Shown: in pieces, positions 1-12,800 of the stretch
Numbering within the stretch: position 1 is the stretch's first letter
Layout: each line of letters begins with the position of its first letter
Assembly: GCA_040954595.2 (NCBI GenBank)
Contig: CM082576.2
Coordinates: forward strand, 11,966,001-12,030,000
Origin: Balanoglossus misakiensis
Taxonomy: Eukaryota; Hemichordata
Direction: 5' to 3'
Length of the DNA stretch: 64,000 bases
Position numbers and translations under genes: made by a program
The notes under the pieces: model-generated
The model's database searches: none
What the model saw: the letters and a program-made list of their open reading frames with translations, nothing else
What the model was told of the DNA's origin: nothing

Positions 1-3000
1 CCGATGTGACTGACTAAATATTCTCAAGCATATACACTTCACTGCGCGGATTTAAAGCGCTTTGGCAGGTCTGATCCCTTCTAATGCCACGGGAATGTGT
101 CAACGACGTGTCGGGATGACGACCGCATGAAGAGCGAGGTGTCGGTTCTCACGATCCGCCAAAAAACAACAAGTGATTGTGACCTTCTCGGTGATAAATC
201 TGAGCCTTCCGTAAACAAAACAGCGATCAACAAAATCCTTCCGTCCGCCATATTTATGGCACATGTGTTTCAAGTGGACGGACAATATCCAGAACCCCCG
301 TCTGAAGTCGTGGGGATTTCTCAACCTCTGCGCACTTTCAAAGAGTCACGGAAGCCTATAAAGGAACATCTCCCGAGTAAGCACTCGGTACTGGAATTTG
401 GAGAAATGTAAACGTTGTCGAAATACTTCAACGGGTAAATATTATTACGCAATGATTACAACCAAACATCCCCCTGCTCATACCGACGTCAAGTAACGAG
501 GCAGTTGATTTGGGGAAGATTGTCATGAAATGGCCATTAATCTTCGCCTGTCCAGTCATTATCGATCAGGGCGGTGACTATTAATCGATCATTAATTCCC
601 ATTACCTGTAAAGTTAGACGATGCACAAGTGTGGAAATCACACAGCATGGTTTAGGACCCCGGCGCTATCTTGCAAAGGGTTCCCGGTTGACAAGAAAAA
701 GAAACACTCTGATAGAGAACAGGTAAACAAGTCATTGAAATGTTTGTCTTGATTTGGAATTATGGCAAACTTTTTGAGCATGTGTCTGACAGACTTGACT
801 CAGTTTTTTTCGGTATGCGGGGTGCTGAAAACAATATAAGGGTTGTTACACCATGCTTTGCATCATTCTTCCGACATGCAAATGGCAAATACATATATAC
901 ATGGAGATGTATTAGTATATACACGGTTGCAAAAACCAGGCTTCGACCCAAAAGCCGGCCGGACCAGTACGTGAAAATCCGAGCGTGCTGGGAAGAACCC
1001 ACACACCAGCCTCGTCACATGACCGCACCACCAGGAAATAATAACTTAATGCGGGGTTCAATAACTCAGGGATGGACTGCCACGTAAATGCCACTTAATT
1101 GCGGCTTACTATGTTTTGGCAAGGTCCCCGCTCCCGCGGCTCAGAAGAGCTTAAAACCGATAAAGTCGACCCCCGAAACGTTATTAATTTTAGATGCTTT
1201 TCTGGCATATGTCACCCCACTTCCCCGGCTGAAGCAAAGTGACTTATATCGCCGATTCTCTCCGGAGATGAATAACCCAATCCGGTGCAGGGGAGAGCTA
1301 TGTTTTGTTCCAAGGTTCTAATGCACCGGAATAATTGTTAACAGGAAATAGTGAAATGATCATAGGCGTAAACATTCGGGAGTTGATTATTTTAATGTGC
1401 TTATATGGACTGTCTCTGGGCCATGTCTAGTCATACCTATAGTAAGTCATAGCGTACGTAGCGTACAAATCAACGGGGTCTATACTCTAGCATGGGTATT
1501 TAGGCTCAGATCCTGCTTACACGATATCGTGATAGTGCATACCCGATTGAGCACCCCCTGCGTGGGAGGAGGGTACGTGTGCGACGGGAAGCGCCGAACC
1601 AGTAGGACGCACCGCCAATGCGACTTTAATTGCAAATCGCAGTCCTGTAAAATACTCCACGTTCTGAAATGATAATTAAACGAATTACTATTGCTGCGGA
1701 GGTCTTTAGTTTCCGTTTTGAAGCACTCTGATCTTGGGGGGGGGGGGGGGAGTGAAACACGATAGTTGCTTGTTGGGTGGAAACCTAAAGGGGGCATTGT
1801 CCGTCGGCGGAGCTTGCCAACAGGTGTTTCGTGCTTGTGTCTGTGCATATGCATAGGGGCTGTGGCATCGGACGTGAAATTTTGGCGAGAGAGAGAGAGA
1901 GGAGAGCCTAACGATATCTGCCCAGGGAGGTGTGAAATCATCGGAGTGACAGACCGATGGATCATATCTCACTCTACGAGTCGTTAGCAGCGATAATTGC
2001 CGACGCTGTATCTGCGCGAAAATCTTGATGGGGGACGCCGATAAGGCCTGTAACTTGTCAAGTGGGCGATTAAAAGACCATGCAGATTATAAGAGAAAAA
2101 CAACACCGAGAGAGAGAGAGAGTGGTCGATTTTCTCTCTCTCTCTCTCTCTCTCCGCACGATGCGCTTCGCGACACGGTGACTTGCTGCCTAAGTTATGC
2201 CCAGGAGCTAACAAACCACCAACATGTGTTAGTGAATGCTTGGTTTAGCAAACGGTAATTGTGGATAGCTGCGACTTTCTTGTCTCTCATTTTCTGGTCG
2301 GGGGCCTTTGAAGAATCCTTCACGGCTGGGGCTTCGGGTTGCACCCCTATTATCCGCAAGCAATTTCCGAACACAAGCATGCAACTGGAAATGGATGGAA
2401 AATTCTAAAGTGATATATACAATTCAACGGATCAGAAGTGGCCGCGGTTTCGCCTCTTGTTTTCCGCGCAATCGCTGACAAACTGATTCCCACACGTGGC
2501 CAGACACCTGTATAAACGTCGGAAGGTAGCATGACCATACCTTTAAACAGTTGTTTTCTCTCTCTCCTCCAACTCCCTTTTACAGTAAAAGTCTATTATG
2601 GGATGCTTAGAGTGCACATAACCGATTCCACAAAAATCGAAGCAACCCAACCGATAAGCCAAGAGGCGCGCTATCTCAATTTCCCACGAAACACAATAAA
2701 GGCCCAGTGCTTGATATTTTATGGAACTCGGTCCAAAAAACAGGGCGTGTTGAACCGTGAAGAGCCAAGTGTGTTAGCAAACAGCGCCGCTGATATGACA
2801 TGATGACAGTCCAACGGAAAGGACAAAAGCAGAAGACTTGGCCGCAGTGAGTCGCGGTAAATCGTGTGATTCACTTCCACAATGACTCGTTTTTCCACCT
2901 TCCCCTTTCACATGAACCTTACAAAGAAAGCCGGTCAGTACGACACGTTACTAATTATACAGGTGTGCGAGTTTTACCCACACAAGCCGCGTAAAACAAA

Positions 3001-4260
3001 CAAACAAACAAACATTTTGACGGTCATGGAAGCTCGAACAGGGGTAGGAGCGAACAAAAGCAAAGTTTAGCGGACACGATTTTCAAAAAAATGTCTGCTC
3101 TAAAATTAGACTAGAATTCGGTCAGTGGTACCGCAAATGCCCGCATGAGTGAATGGACGGGGCAAACCTCGAAAGGGGTAAAAGCGGCGGCACTCGTAGA
3201 AAACCTGAAAAGATTGCCAGACAGGAAAAGTAGATAAGTATGGATAATTGTTTGAACCTTTTTTCTTTACGCAAAGAAACTACTGACCCGAACGTCTGAT
3301 ATTTTAATGATACGGAGGGGAACGAACTGTGTATGAATAATCATCATTCCACAGACATTGATGGGCGTGGCCCGCCGAGTTTCACACCTGTGTGTCATTC
3401 ACATCAAAACTAGACGGGGGCAGAGAGAGAAAGAAGTCGAGAGACCTCCGGATGAAACAAAGATGCGTTGTTTGCGTGTCGCGGATGGAGTAATGGGATG
3501 AGTCGCAAAATTGCCCCCCCCCCCCTCTTTTTTCACTTCGCTCCCAGGCAATGCGACACCATCAGAGTCAATCATAATGGCGGGCGAATTAGGGCCCGGG
3601 TAAAATATGCACTGCCATTTTAGAGGGTTCGCTTAATGGGACATTTAACTTACATTAAAGTACAATATAGCAGTCTCCTTTGGCCCGGTTCAATACGTTA
3701 CGGCCATTTGGACGTCATGCGGTGCACATCAATACCGGGGCTACTCATTTGTGTAACAAAGGCGCGAGACCCATGCAATGGAGTAGGGAGCCCGTCGGAT
3801 AGACACCGTCAATTACGGAGAACATTTCGCGAGGGAGGAAATGAGTCTATACGAGGCCTTCATGCCAGCTTCCATTTAAAGAAACAAAGGGGTAAAGAAA
3901 GAAGTAAATTGTAGTTTACTCAGAGAGAGTAGGGGACGTGATGGGAACCGTCATTCGCAATCACTTGAAGGCTGAAGAAACACAAGTTAATGGATATTGT
4001 TATGCAGGAGATGATCCAAGATTTTGTCTCGTTTGTTTGTTTGTTTTATTGACAGGTTGTATCGTATGAAAAATCACATCATTGATAGAAGATTCTACTT
4101 GGAGCATCTGTTAAGACCTGGGCTTATGTATACTAGTTATATCTATATAAAAAACAGAGTGGCTAATACCACAGTATATTAATGACACAATCAAAAATGT
4201 AATAAGAGAATCCACTGAATTTCAAATACAAACGTACAAGCCATGAACACGACACAGAAG
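1..4260. other. Gene-poor left flank
   Basis: I find no exon with supported coding content and splice sites here. The open frames are short, overlap on both strands and match no family I know. The region holds a poly-G run near 1736-1750, GA and CT runs at about 1890 and 2108-2154, a poly-C run near 3517 and a few CAAA/GTTT short repeats. It could include distal regulatory DNA or an unseen noncoding gene. Confidence 0.5.
2108..2154. repeat. Facing GA and CT runs, potential hairpin
   Basis: A GA dinucleotide run (2108-2122) is followed after about ten bases by a CT run (2133-2154). The two arms are complementary, so a single strand could fold into a stem of about 15 base pairs. It is more likely a compound microsatellite than a gene signal. 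Confidence 0.75.
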
Positions 4261-4274
4261 ATAGAAATGTTCGC

Positions 4275-5480
4275 ATAGGTCAGTCCAGTAAAATGTGCTC
4301 TCGCAAAGTTTTAGTAAACAGTTGTTTTGGTGACGGTCAAACATTCGATATCCACTGGTAAACAATTCGAAAGTTTAGCACCAACAAACGAAAATGCAAG
4401 GAAACATGTCCAGCATGCGGTAGAGTGCATTTTCTGGAAGGAATAAATTTTGACCGGGTTTGAAAACCCATGGAATGATTTCGAGCGAGTTCCACCGGCT
4501 GAACATGGTCAGTCAAGTGATAGAGGAGACCACCCTGCATAGAAGTCAAAAATAAAATCACCAAAACACTTACAACGAGTAGAGTTAGTACATATTTAAC
4601 AAACCGTACATTCTAAATAGTCGAGCAGATGGTTCTCTGAAACTTGAGAATGTGACACACCGTAAACACATTTTCTGACTGATTAGAGTAGATTGCAAAT
4701 GATATAGGCATTTCCACCAGACTTCCAAACCATTATGTACAAGTACAATATGGGGGTTGGATAAAAGCCTCATAAAGCGTGGCTTATTTGTGGTACAGTA
4801 TTAAAATTTATCGCCGATTTCTTTTGTACGCAGTTATTTGCCATATGAATATGATTTTCCCATGTCAGGTGTGTATCAGTGTTTACTCAAACAAAAGACA
4901 TTGTTTTTCGACTTCAATCCAAGCATGCCTCTAAACAAAGAGGCCACTCCATTTGTGGAAATAGATTTACGCGTGGGCGACGGTTTAATTTGACTTTTCT
5001 CAATTATTGGTCAGTCTGTTGGAATTACACCAGTCTTCAGCTTTCTCAAAATGGCAATCGACTTATGACAGATCAACATTGAAAAGGTATACGGTCACTT
5101 ATGCACATTTAGCCACAGTTACCACGACAAGTCCAGATCTGTCCAATGAAAGATTTTCAAAGAGCGGACTCGCGAAAAAAGTGCGCAATCGCAAGGCAAT
5201 TCGAAAAATTATACGTTCCCTTTTAACCAGTACAAATATGGGTATATGTAAATTAGAGGTGATTGTATTTCTTTAATGCGTCTCCTCTTACACATTAAGC
5301 TTCGAAAGTAGAAATCTGCGGTTGATTGGGTCAAACGCCTCGGTGAAATCCATCAGTCTCTTGTGACTCTTTCGAGTAATTTACTCACAATTGGCAATAT
5401 TGAAATTGGTCGATAATTACTCGACAAAACTTTGTTTGGAGAGTAGAGGTTGCTCTCTTTCAGGGAAAACGGATAACGGG
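4275..5480 (-). mobile_element. Decayed non-LTR (LINE) retrotransposon, RT part and 3' end
   Basis: Read on the minus strand, fragments of a LINE ORF2 appear in the expected order. First comes a reverse transcriptase segment NYRPISILPIVSKLLERV (about 5420-5365), then the palm motif FTEAFDPINRRFLLSKL (about 5340-5290), then HLTWENHI (about 4868), then CLRCVTFSSFREPSARLF (about 4665-4610), then FSFVGAKLSNCLPVDI (about 4395-4345), and a terminal KTLREHILLD before a stop (about 4310-4278). These are typical of the CR1/L2/Jockey group. The frame is broken by stops and shifts, residues between the first two motifs are missing, and the catalytic YADD box is not intact. The copy is 5' truncated and dead. 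It ends on its 5' side close to a microsatellite. Confidence 0.85.
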
Positions 5481-5484
5481 CCAA

Positions 5485-5711
<227 letters not shown>

Positions 5712-8180
5712 GTGGCTACAGTCTGCTTGTCTGTTTTAATTAACAGTTCTGTGTTACTCTCCAGGGATCGCAGAATCGCATTGCCCTATCTCTTCAGAGT
5801 AAGAATGACGTAGATTGTGACTCCTATGACGTAGTTTCAATGCTCATGTTGATATTTCTAGATCATTTGACGTACAGCTGTTGAAGGCCGAATCTTAAAA
5901 TCTGAGACGTTTCGTTCTCGGATCCAGCTGTCGTTGAATGATAAAGGTTTGCGGTGGTTCTAATGGCAAGGTTTGCAGCGATTTATTCGTACTCTGATGA
6001 CAAGTTTTCGAGACGCGTTTCTGGGTAGTTCAATTGACATCGACATCCCGTTGTCTCTATTTTCAAGTCGTTCAACAGAAAGCCCAATGCATTCTTTATG
6101 AATAGTGCAAGTGCATTGTACTTATTTGCAGAGTATGCCAATAGAGCTGGGTAAGAGTTCATATAAGTTTGCCAGTACAATTTTTGCGGCACGAATGTAC
6201 ACAGTATTATCATGTCATTGAAGGCAATAATTTCCACATAGTAATTACTAGTATCTTACGGATTTACAGGAAGAAAATTGCATTAGTTCATTGACTGGTC
6301 AATCTGTTACACATAAGCTATGACGTTCTCCTCGTTCAGTGTCACGTTGCACTGTGGTCGTCACAACATCAAATGTTCTAATATTTACATGATAGATATC
6401 TTACTATGGTATTATGCTAGGGGTTGCCAAATTTTTTTTCTGAATTAAATTGAATACGAAAACTAGACTTACCAGTGCTATTCTTCCGGTCCGATTGACA
6501 GTTGCCATATCGGCGATAACGCACAGATTGTTTTCCCCAAAATAATATTTTCTCTCATATCCACCCTTTCCACATGACTTCATTAATTTGTCCAACACCA
6601 CCCTCTCGAGACAAGAATACTTTCTTCTCTTGGTCTAGCCCTCTAAGTACCGATTTTGAAGCAAAATATCATGGAGAGTCCACTTCATCTTTCTCGATGT
6701 AATCGTTAACTCATGTATTAAGACTAAAATGACAAGATATCAACCTTTCTAAACTGTGGATGGTGGTAAGCGATGCCTTCACTTTGTGGGTGTGAGAAAT
6801 ATGATTTATGGCCGCTGCATCTTACGAAATCAAGGACTCCGTTAGATCATCTCTGTATGACGTGTACGACTCCACGCACATAAAACACGCATTGGGTTTC
6901 ACAAGGGATTTTATTACACCATTGTGATTTAATTTCAGATGAATTTCTATAAATAACGGCGGTGCCTCGTACGAAATATTCTGGGGTATCTTCATCAAAT
7001 GAATAGAAGTTCTTGACTGGTTGGGTTTTAGGTGTATTGTTTTTTTTGTTGGGCACGTAAGGTAAGCAGATCAAACACTGATCTCTGTGCAGATTGACTC
7101 GCAGGTAGCGCGGTGTGTCATCATTTGAAGTTCGAATAATGACGTCATCATGCAACTTATCACTTGTAACAGCTTGTTATAAATGCGAAATACAAGCATG
7201 ATGAGGCCACGACCAAGGATGGAATTACCAGGCCAGGCTATGTGATTGTGAAGCAGCTCAGTAGAGATGCATGTGATCATCTCGAGGCTGCTGCGTTGGC
7301 GAATTCATCCCTTCTCTCTAAATCGCACGGGGTACTTTTCTTCCTTCGGGGCAATGAACCTTTTGTCCCACGGTTCACAAAACATTTGATGACATTGGGT
7401 GTTTCTGGACGGTACTTATTGGCATCAGATGGAAATATCAACGTAGAGAGCAGTAAAACCAATCAAATTGTCACCCCACGGACGAAAAAGCCAATCGTGT
7501 ATCGAAGTTTTTCTCTAAACGGTTACTGTGGCAACAAAACCAACAGCAAGGATAGAGTAAAGGAAAATCCTGCTGTGTATTTAAACCTAGAACGGTGACA
7601 CCGAAATTCACGTGCATATGGCATGTAAAAACTATTGAAAGCACGCATAAATGTAACACAGTTGGTATCCTGCCATCTGCTCTTGGCACATTGGCAGACT
7701 CAATACAGCATGCACTCTGACTGAGCTTTCAGGTGATAGGAGCGTCTCTCTTGATTACCTATCCGCACGCACACACGCGCGAGCTAAATACACCGACCAG
7801 GTTTATAATAATGATCTTGGAGTTAATTGGTGTAAAGAGACGCCAACACATGTCGCACTTGCTGTGCGTTGAATTTCCCCAAAAAGAATCAGCCAGGCAG
7901 AATCAAAGATTTCCCGCCCAAGTTGTCATTCAACTAAAAAGGACAAAAACCCCGAACAAACACCAGGGGAAGTACAGCTGACAGACAAATGATTCCACAA
8001 GTACACTACACATTTTTCATTATAGTGCCCTGCTCAATTAAAAGGCCGCCTATGGCCTGTGTGATTGATTCCTACACATTGACACATTTGATTACAAGAC
8101 CCCTCGGGGCAGGGGGGATATACACCCACATCCTATACAGAATTATGGAAGGCCAAGAGGCACCAAGGTTGGTCAAATTC
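5712..8180. other. Intergenic, no gene seen
   Basis: The open frames here are short, overlap on both strands and lack supported splice sites or recognisable domains. Nothing is called. The stretch lies downstream of the receptor kinase gene, which ends near 8.2 kb. Confidence 0.5.
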
Positions 8181-9248
8181 ATCAAAAATTTATTCACTTC
8201 ATATAAACGTTAGACTGAAACATTGGGAAAACTGAATTCAGTACATTTATTTATTTATTTTCATATTTATTTATTTATTGACACAAAGGTTTGAATTAAG
8301 GCTCTCTCGTCAGAACTTCTTTCGATTGGTAATGCTGGTGGCTATTTTGCAAAGGCCCAGCCTTTGCAGTAGATAAGACAAAATATGTATACCCATTTTG
8401 AGGTAGACAATGCAATTTCCTTGTGTAGTGGTGTAGGAAGTTGGGATAAATGTTAGTAATGATGTGAGAGAATTCAAATCTAATTTTAAAACTAAGTGAA
8501 TAATTGAGCCATCTTGAGAGCCAACCATGGTAGACAACCAGGTCACCAATTTCAGCAAGCGTCTCATCATTACTGAAAGTCAACTCTAAACAAAGAAATA
8601 CAGCAGAATAAGACACAAGTTGCATTTCACAAATTCACAAGCACTTTAGCATAATCTTGCTAAACGAGATTATAATAAATAAGATGTCTAAAGGGAAAAA
8701 TTCAGAAACGAAAATCAACAACACTATCTGTTTGCTGGATACTTGTACATCTTTGCACAATGCAACTGTACAAAATGACAGTGGTATATAAAAAAAGATT
8801 CTGAATTAATTTATAAATAAACACTGCCATATGAAATTCACTGGCAATGGGAATTCTTTCAACCAGTCAAGTATAGAAAAAGAAAAGTAACCCACTGTTT
8901 GTATTCTTGTATCTGAAAAGTTTAGAAAGGCTTATTACTACATGTACAAATTTCACTGTTTACTTCTTCTAGTCTAAATTTTTAAAACAAGCCTTCCTTT
9001 GGTATGACGAACAGTATAGTCTGTTGGCTGAAAAATTTGAAAATAGTTTAACACTGCTTTCACAGAAAGTTCAGTGACATCTGTCTTAATATATATGTAA
9101 TGAATATGATACTATAAATTATGAAATATGATTATACTGTAAATATATTAGGACCATAACAGTGGCCAACTCTAGAAGATATTATTGTATTGTTAAAAAA
9201 AAAGAGCCTCCAAAAAGGAGAAACTTGGCTCGTCACTATTGTCTGCAT
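8180..9248 (-). other. Probable 3' UTR of the receptor kinase gene
   Basis: The stretch downstream of the stop codon at 9249-9251 is AT rich and noncoding. On the minus strand, AATAAA signals occur in the TTTATT cluster at 8246-8280 and once more near 8187. A UTR of about one kilobase is inferred from these signals; no transcript evidence is available. Confidence 0.45.
8246..8281. repeat. TTTA/ATTT short tandem repeat with polyA signals on the minus strand
   Basis: Two blocks of ATTT repeats give several minus-strand AATAAA hexamers. They may double as the polyadenylation signal of the receptor kinase gene. Confidence 0.5.
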
Positions 9249-9840
9249 TCAGACAACTGTCTCTGCTAATCTGTGAAAGTCTTTCCTAATGTAATATTCC
9301 TTGAGTTTCATATGGTCGCCAGATTCAATAAATATGCGTTGGTGTTGACTGCGGTCACCTCTGTCCGTTTCACTCTTCCGTTCTGGACGCGAGTCCATTA
9401 GGGGGTCACACTCTTGCGGACCGCGATTACTGTACTGCGTTGTGTCACTGTCATCCGGATCCGGACTGCTACTCACAGGTTGTTGTTGGAAACTGTCCAC
9501 GCCGCTGCAGCCACTACCGCTGTCGTTTCCGCTGCTGCTGCTGCTGTTGCTGCTGCGGCTACTCCCACTGCTGCTGCAGCTGCTGACGTTGAACCGCCAG
9601 GCGTTCGGGTTCAACGCCACGCTGTCCGCGCAGACGCTGTCCGTCTCCGACGGTGCGTCCTGCGAGGCAGTACCTGACGAGGTGTCGGCCGAGAACTTGT
9701 AATAGTCCTTGCTCTTGTCCAGGTTGAAGTCCAGATAAGGCGTGTCCTGTTCCAGGAGGCCCTCCAGAAAATGCCTGAGCTCCGTGAACGTCGGCCTCTC
9801 CCTCGGTTTCTCTCGCCAACACCAAAGCATGATGTCGTAA
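9249..9840 (-). CDS. Receptor kinase last exon: kinase C-lobe end and serine-rich tail
   Basis: The exon starts after CATGACAG and completes the Leu codon split with the previous exon. It encodes the end of the C-lobe ([18 protein letters not shown]), then TPYLDFNLD and KDYYKF, a long Ser/Gly/Asn tail built on AGC and TCC codons, QQQ, then [10 protein letters not shown] and a final basic and aromatic stretch ending in ETVV. YLDF fits a PLC-gamma type docking site and YSNR fits a GRB2 type site. Confidence 0.93.
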
Positions 9841-12800
9841 CTGTCATGAACAAACATATATGAACAAATCACAAGATCATCATCATACGCACTGCAAGAT
9901 ATTTATCAAGGATATTTACTCAACAAGTGTATAATAAAATAATGCACATGTATAGGCAACAAAAAGTATAAGCACAACTCGAGTCACAAAAGTGAACAGG
10001 CATACACACAACATTGAGCCATTTTCTATGACAGGCAGTCTCGATCAAAACAGTTTTGTCTACATTTCATTTTTGAAGTATACAAATTCTCTGTGACTCA
10101 CGCTTACTAAACAAGCGCACAAGCAAAACAGCACTCGACAACTGATGTCTGTGACATCCCTGCAGAGATATTTTAATGGAGTGGAAGGGGTGGACATTTG
10201 GATGGGGGTCACAGTGAAGGTTAATGCCGGGAGGTTTGTCAGTTGTTTTTCTAGTTACGGTGCCATGTTTGCACAAGAGGATCATTTAGTACGGGAACGA
10301 TAATGTGAGAGATGTCAAACACTGTGGCAATCCTAGCTAGATCCCAGCTAACGCCTCATCTGGATAATATGACAATGTTATTTTATTGTACACCACTGAG
10401 AAGAATCACAGGGGCCAGTGTGTGGTGTCCATGAATTATCAACTCTGTCTTAAGTTGTTATATCTGTTGGTAAATATCTGATTAATGGACAAATATACTG
10501 CGATATGGTTCAGGAACATTAAGAGTTAGAAGGCCTACCCGTGGGTGTGGTGTGGTTTGGGGAGGACTGTATATTAAACTCTGTAATATGATGTATGTAC
10601 AGTGGGCCCGCCAAACATATGCACTGACCAAATGAAATCTTGCAGAGCACACTGCAAAAATGCCCTCCTTCATCAACATCTCTGAATAGCCTGACATTCT
10701 GCATAATTTACAACAAACTGAAGTTTTGATGACTTTTAAGTGTTGCCAGTAGCGCTGCCATGATAACAGGGAGGAACTACTCAAGATGCTGGTGTGATAT
10801 GACAGCGCCCTCTGTTGGTCAAACATTGACTAATGAAAGGTATTCAGCAACTTCTGATTTTCATAAATCAATCTACAGATAGAAAGGGTTCTAATGATCA
10901 TGTGGTGGTGTACTTTATTTCACGTGGCATCAAGTGAAAATCTGTGACTGGCTAGATTGCCAGTACCCATAAAATACATGGCCAGATTTACACCTGTAAC
11001 TGTATACCTTTAAAGGGACATAGGCTGAGTCACCCAGTTTGATATTATTTTTGGCCTGTTTTATTTCATGATACAAGTCAGTGATATTGTACTACTTACT
11101 GCAAAATCATCATAATACAAACTATCCATACTCAGTGGACGTAACAGCTCACCTGATACAATTTCTGGTACATACCAAATATTATCCCCACAGTTCTTAC
11201 ATATTATGCCTACTCCCGCAGTGTGAGGGGAGAACTAACAAGTGACAGATCAGCATGTTTTGGTAAGTAGAACAACCATAACACATGCACACAAACTCAC
11301 ACACACACACATGTGCACACGCACTCACACGCACTTACACCTAACTCTCAGCAAGCCCTATCAGACCACGCAGCGACACCAGTAGCTGGAACCGAAAAAC
11401 GCAGCGCAAAGCGATCGAGAGACTGCGCGAGTTGATCTTTCCCAAACACGACACCGACAGGTTATCAGATAATGGCAAAATGGTGAAAATACATCACTCA
11501 CTCCGTTGCTATCTCTTAACAGGCCGTGGAATTTGAAACTTACAGGTTATGGGAACAGTTATCCGGTTTCTCCATTCGGTATCCCCTCTTCAACAACTGC
11601 ACCACACAGTGATTCGATATGCCGGGATATGGGCTGCCTCCCAGTGTCACCAACTCAAACAACACCACGCCAAATGACCAACTGAAATAATAGAATGTAA
11701 ACATTTTTCTAGTCCTGGCTGATTTTTGATCCGACGTGTCGATTTGTTGATTGACAGAAACCTTCTTCTTCCCAGTCTGTTTAGGGTCCTGCCACATGAG
11801 CATTTTTTTTCTGAAGTGTAGAAACTTTGCTCCTTTGCTATAGTGCTAAAGCTATGTTAGGAAAAACACATTTATGCAAGGACCTGGTTTTAATTTTCAA
11901 CAGTCGCAATGCATTTCACCGACTATTAGCTGTGTTTTCCGGTTCAAGAATTTGGTCATTTAACATTAAGTAACAGCAAGTAAAGATAAACAAAAGTTAG
12001 TCACCAAGCTGAAAGGCTTATACAGATGCTATACACTGTACTGTAGGCATGTTGCATCTGGGCTGTTCTTTTGAATGCTTGCAATGTACAGAGCAGACTC
12101 GCTTCTCTGCAAATAACGCCATCACCGGTTGAATTTCTTGAACAGAAATTTATCCATGAATGTGGATTTATATGAGTTCTTTTTTTTTTAAATTTTCTTC
12201 TCATTCACAAAAACTAATGATATCCTCTTTGAATTTAAGAATAGCAATACAAATGAGTGCAAATTAAGTGAAATTGGTTGAAACTGACTACACAAACACT
12301 CACGGATTTTGATAAGTATACAGCTAAATCGGACTTACACATCACTGTTTGTGGTGAAGAGCTGATCAAATATGGCTTCCACAGACATCCATTTGATGGG
12401 AAGCTTACCACCTTTCTTGTTGTGATATATCTTGTCGTCGTAAATGTACCTTGTAAGTCCAAAGTCCCCGATTTTCACCGTTTTGTGATCTGCCACCAGT
12501 ACGTTCCTAGCTGCAAGGTCCCGGTGCACAAATCCCTTCTGTGAGAGGAATTCCTACGGATGGATGAGATGCAAGAGTTTTGTCCATATTGAGTCAGGTA
12601 AAACAAAATAGCAAGTACTGCATAAAATATCTTGACTATGGTGTGGGAGGCGTTGATGATATCTTTATTACAAATGTGATATCCTATGCTGGAGATATGA
12701 TGAGGGTTGCAGAGTAATTTAAAAACTCTTACTGTATGTGCAGTTTGCAAATCATATATAATATTGTCGAAAGATTAATGCAAGGGGAGAACAATTAAAA

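Noticed and set aside
97-411. 104-codon plus-strand frame at the left edge
   Set aside because: No recognisable domain, overlapped by an opposite-strand frame, and no supporting splice or start context.
9414-9702. Plus-strand open frames rich in Ala and Leu
   Set aside because: They are antisense to the serine-rich tail exon of the receptor kinase gene.
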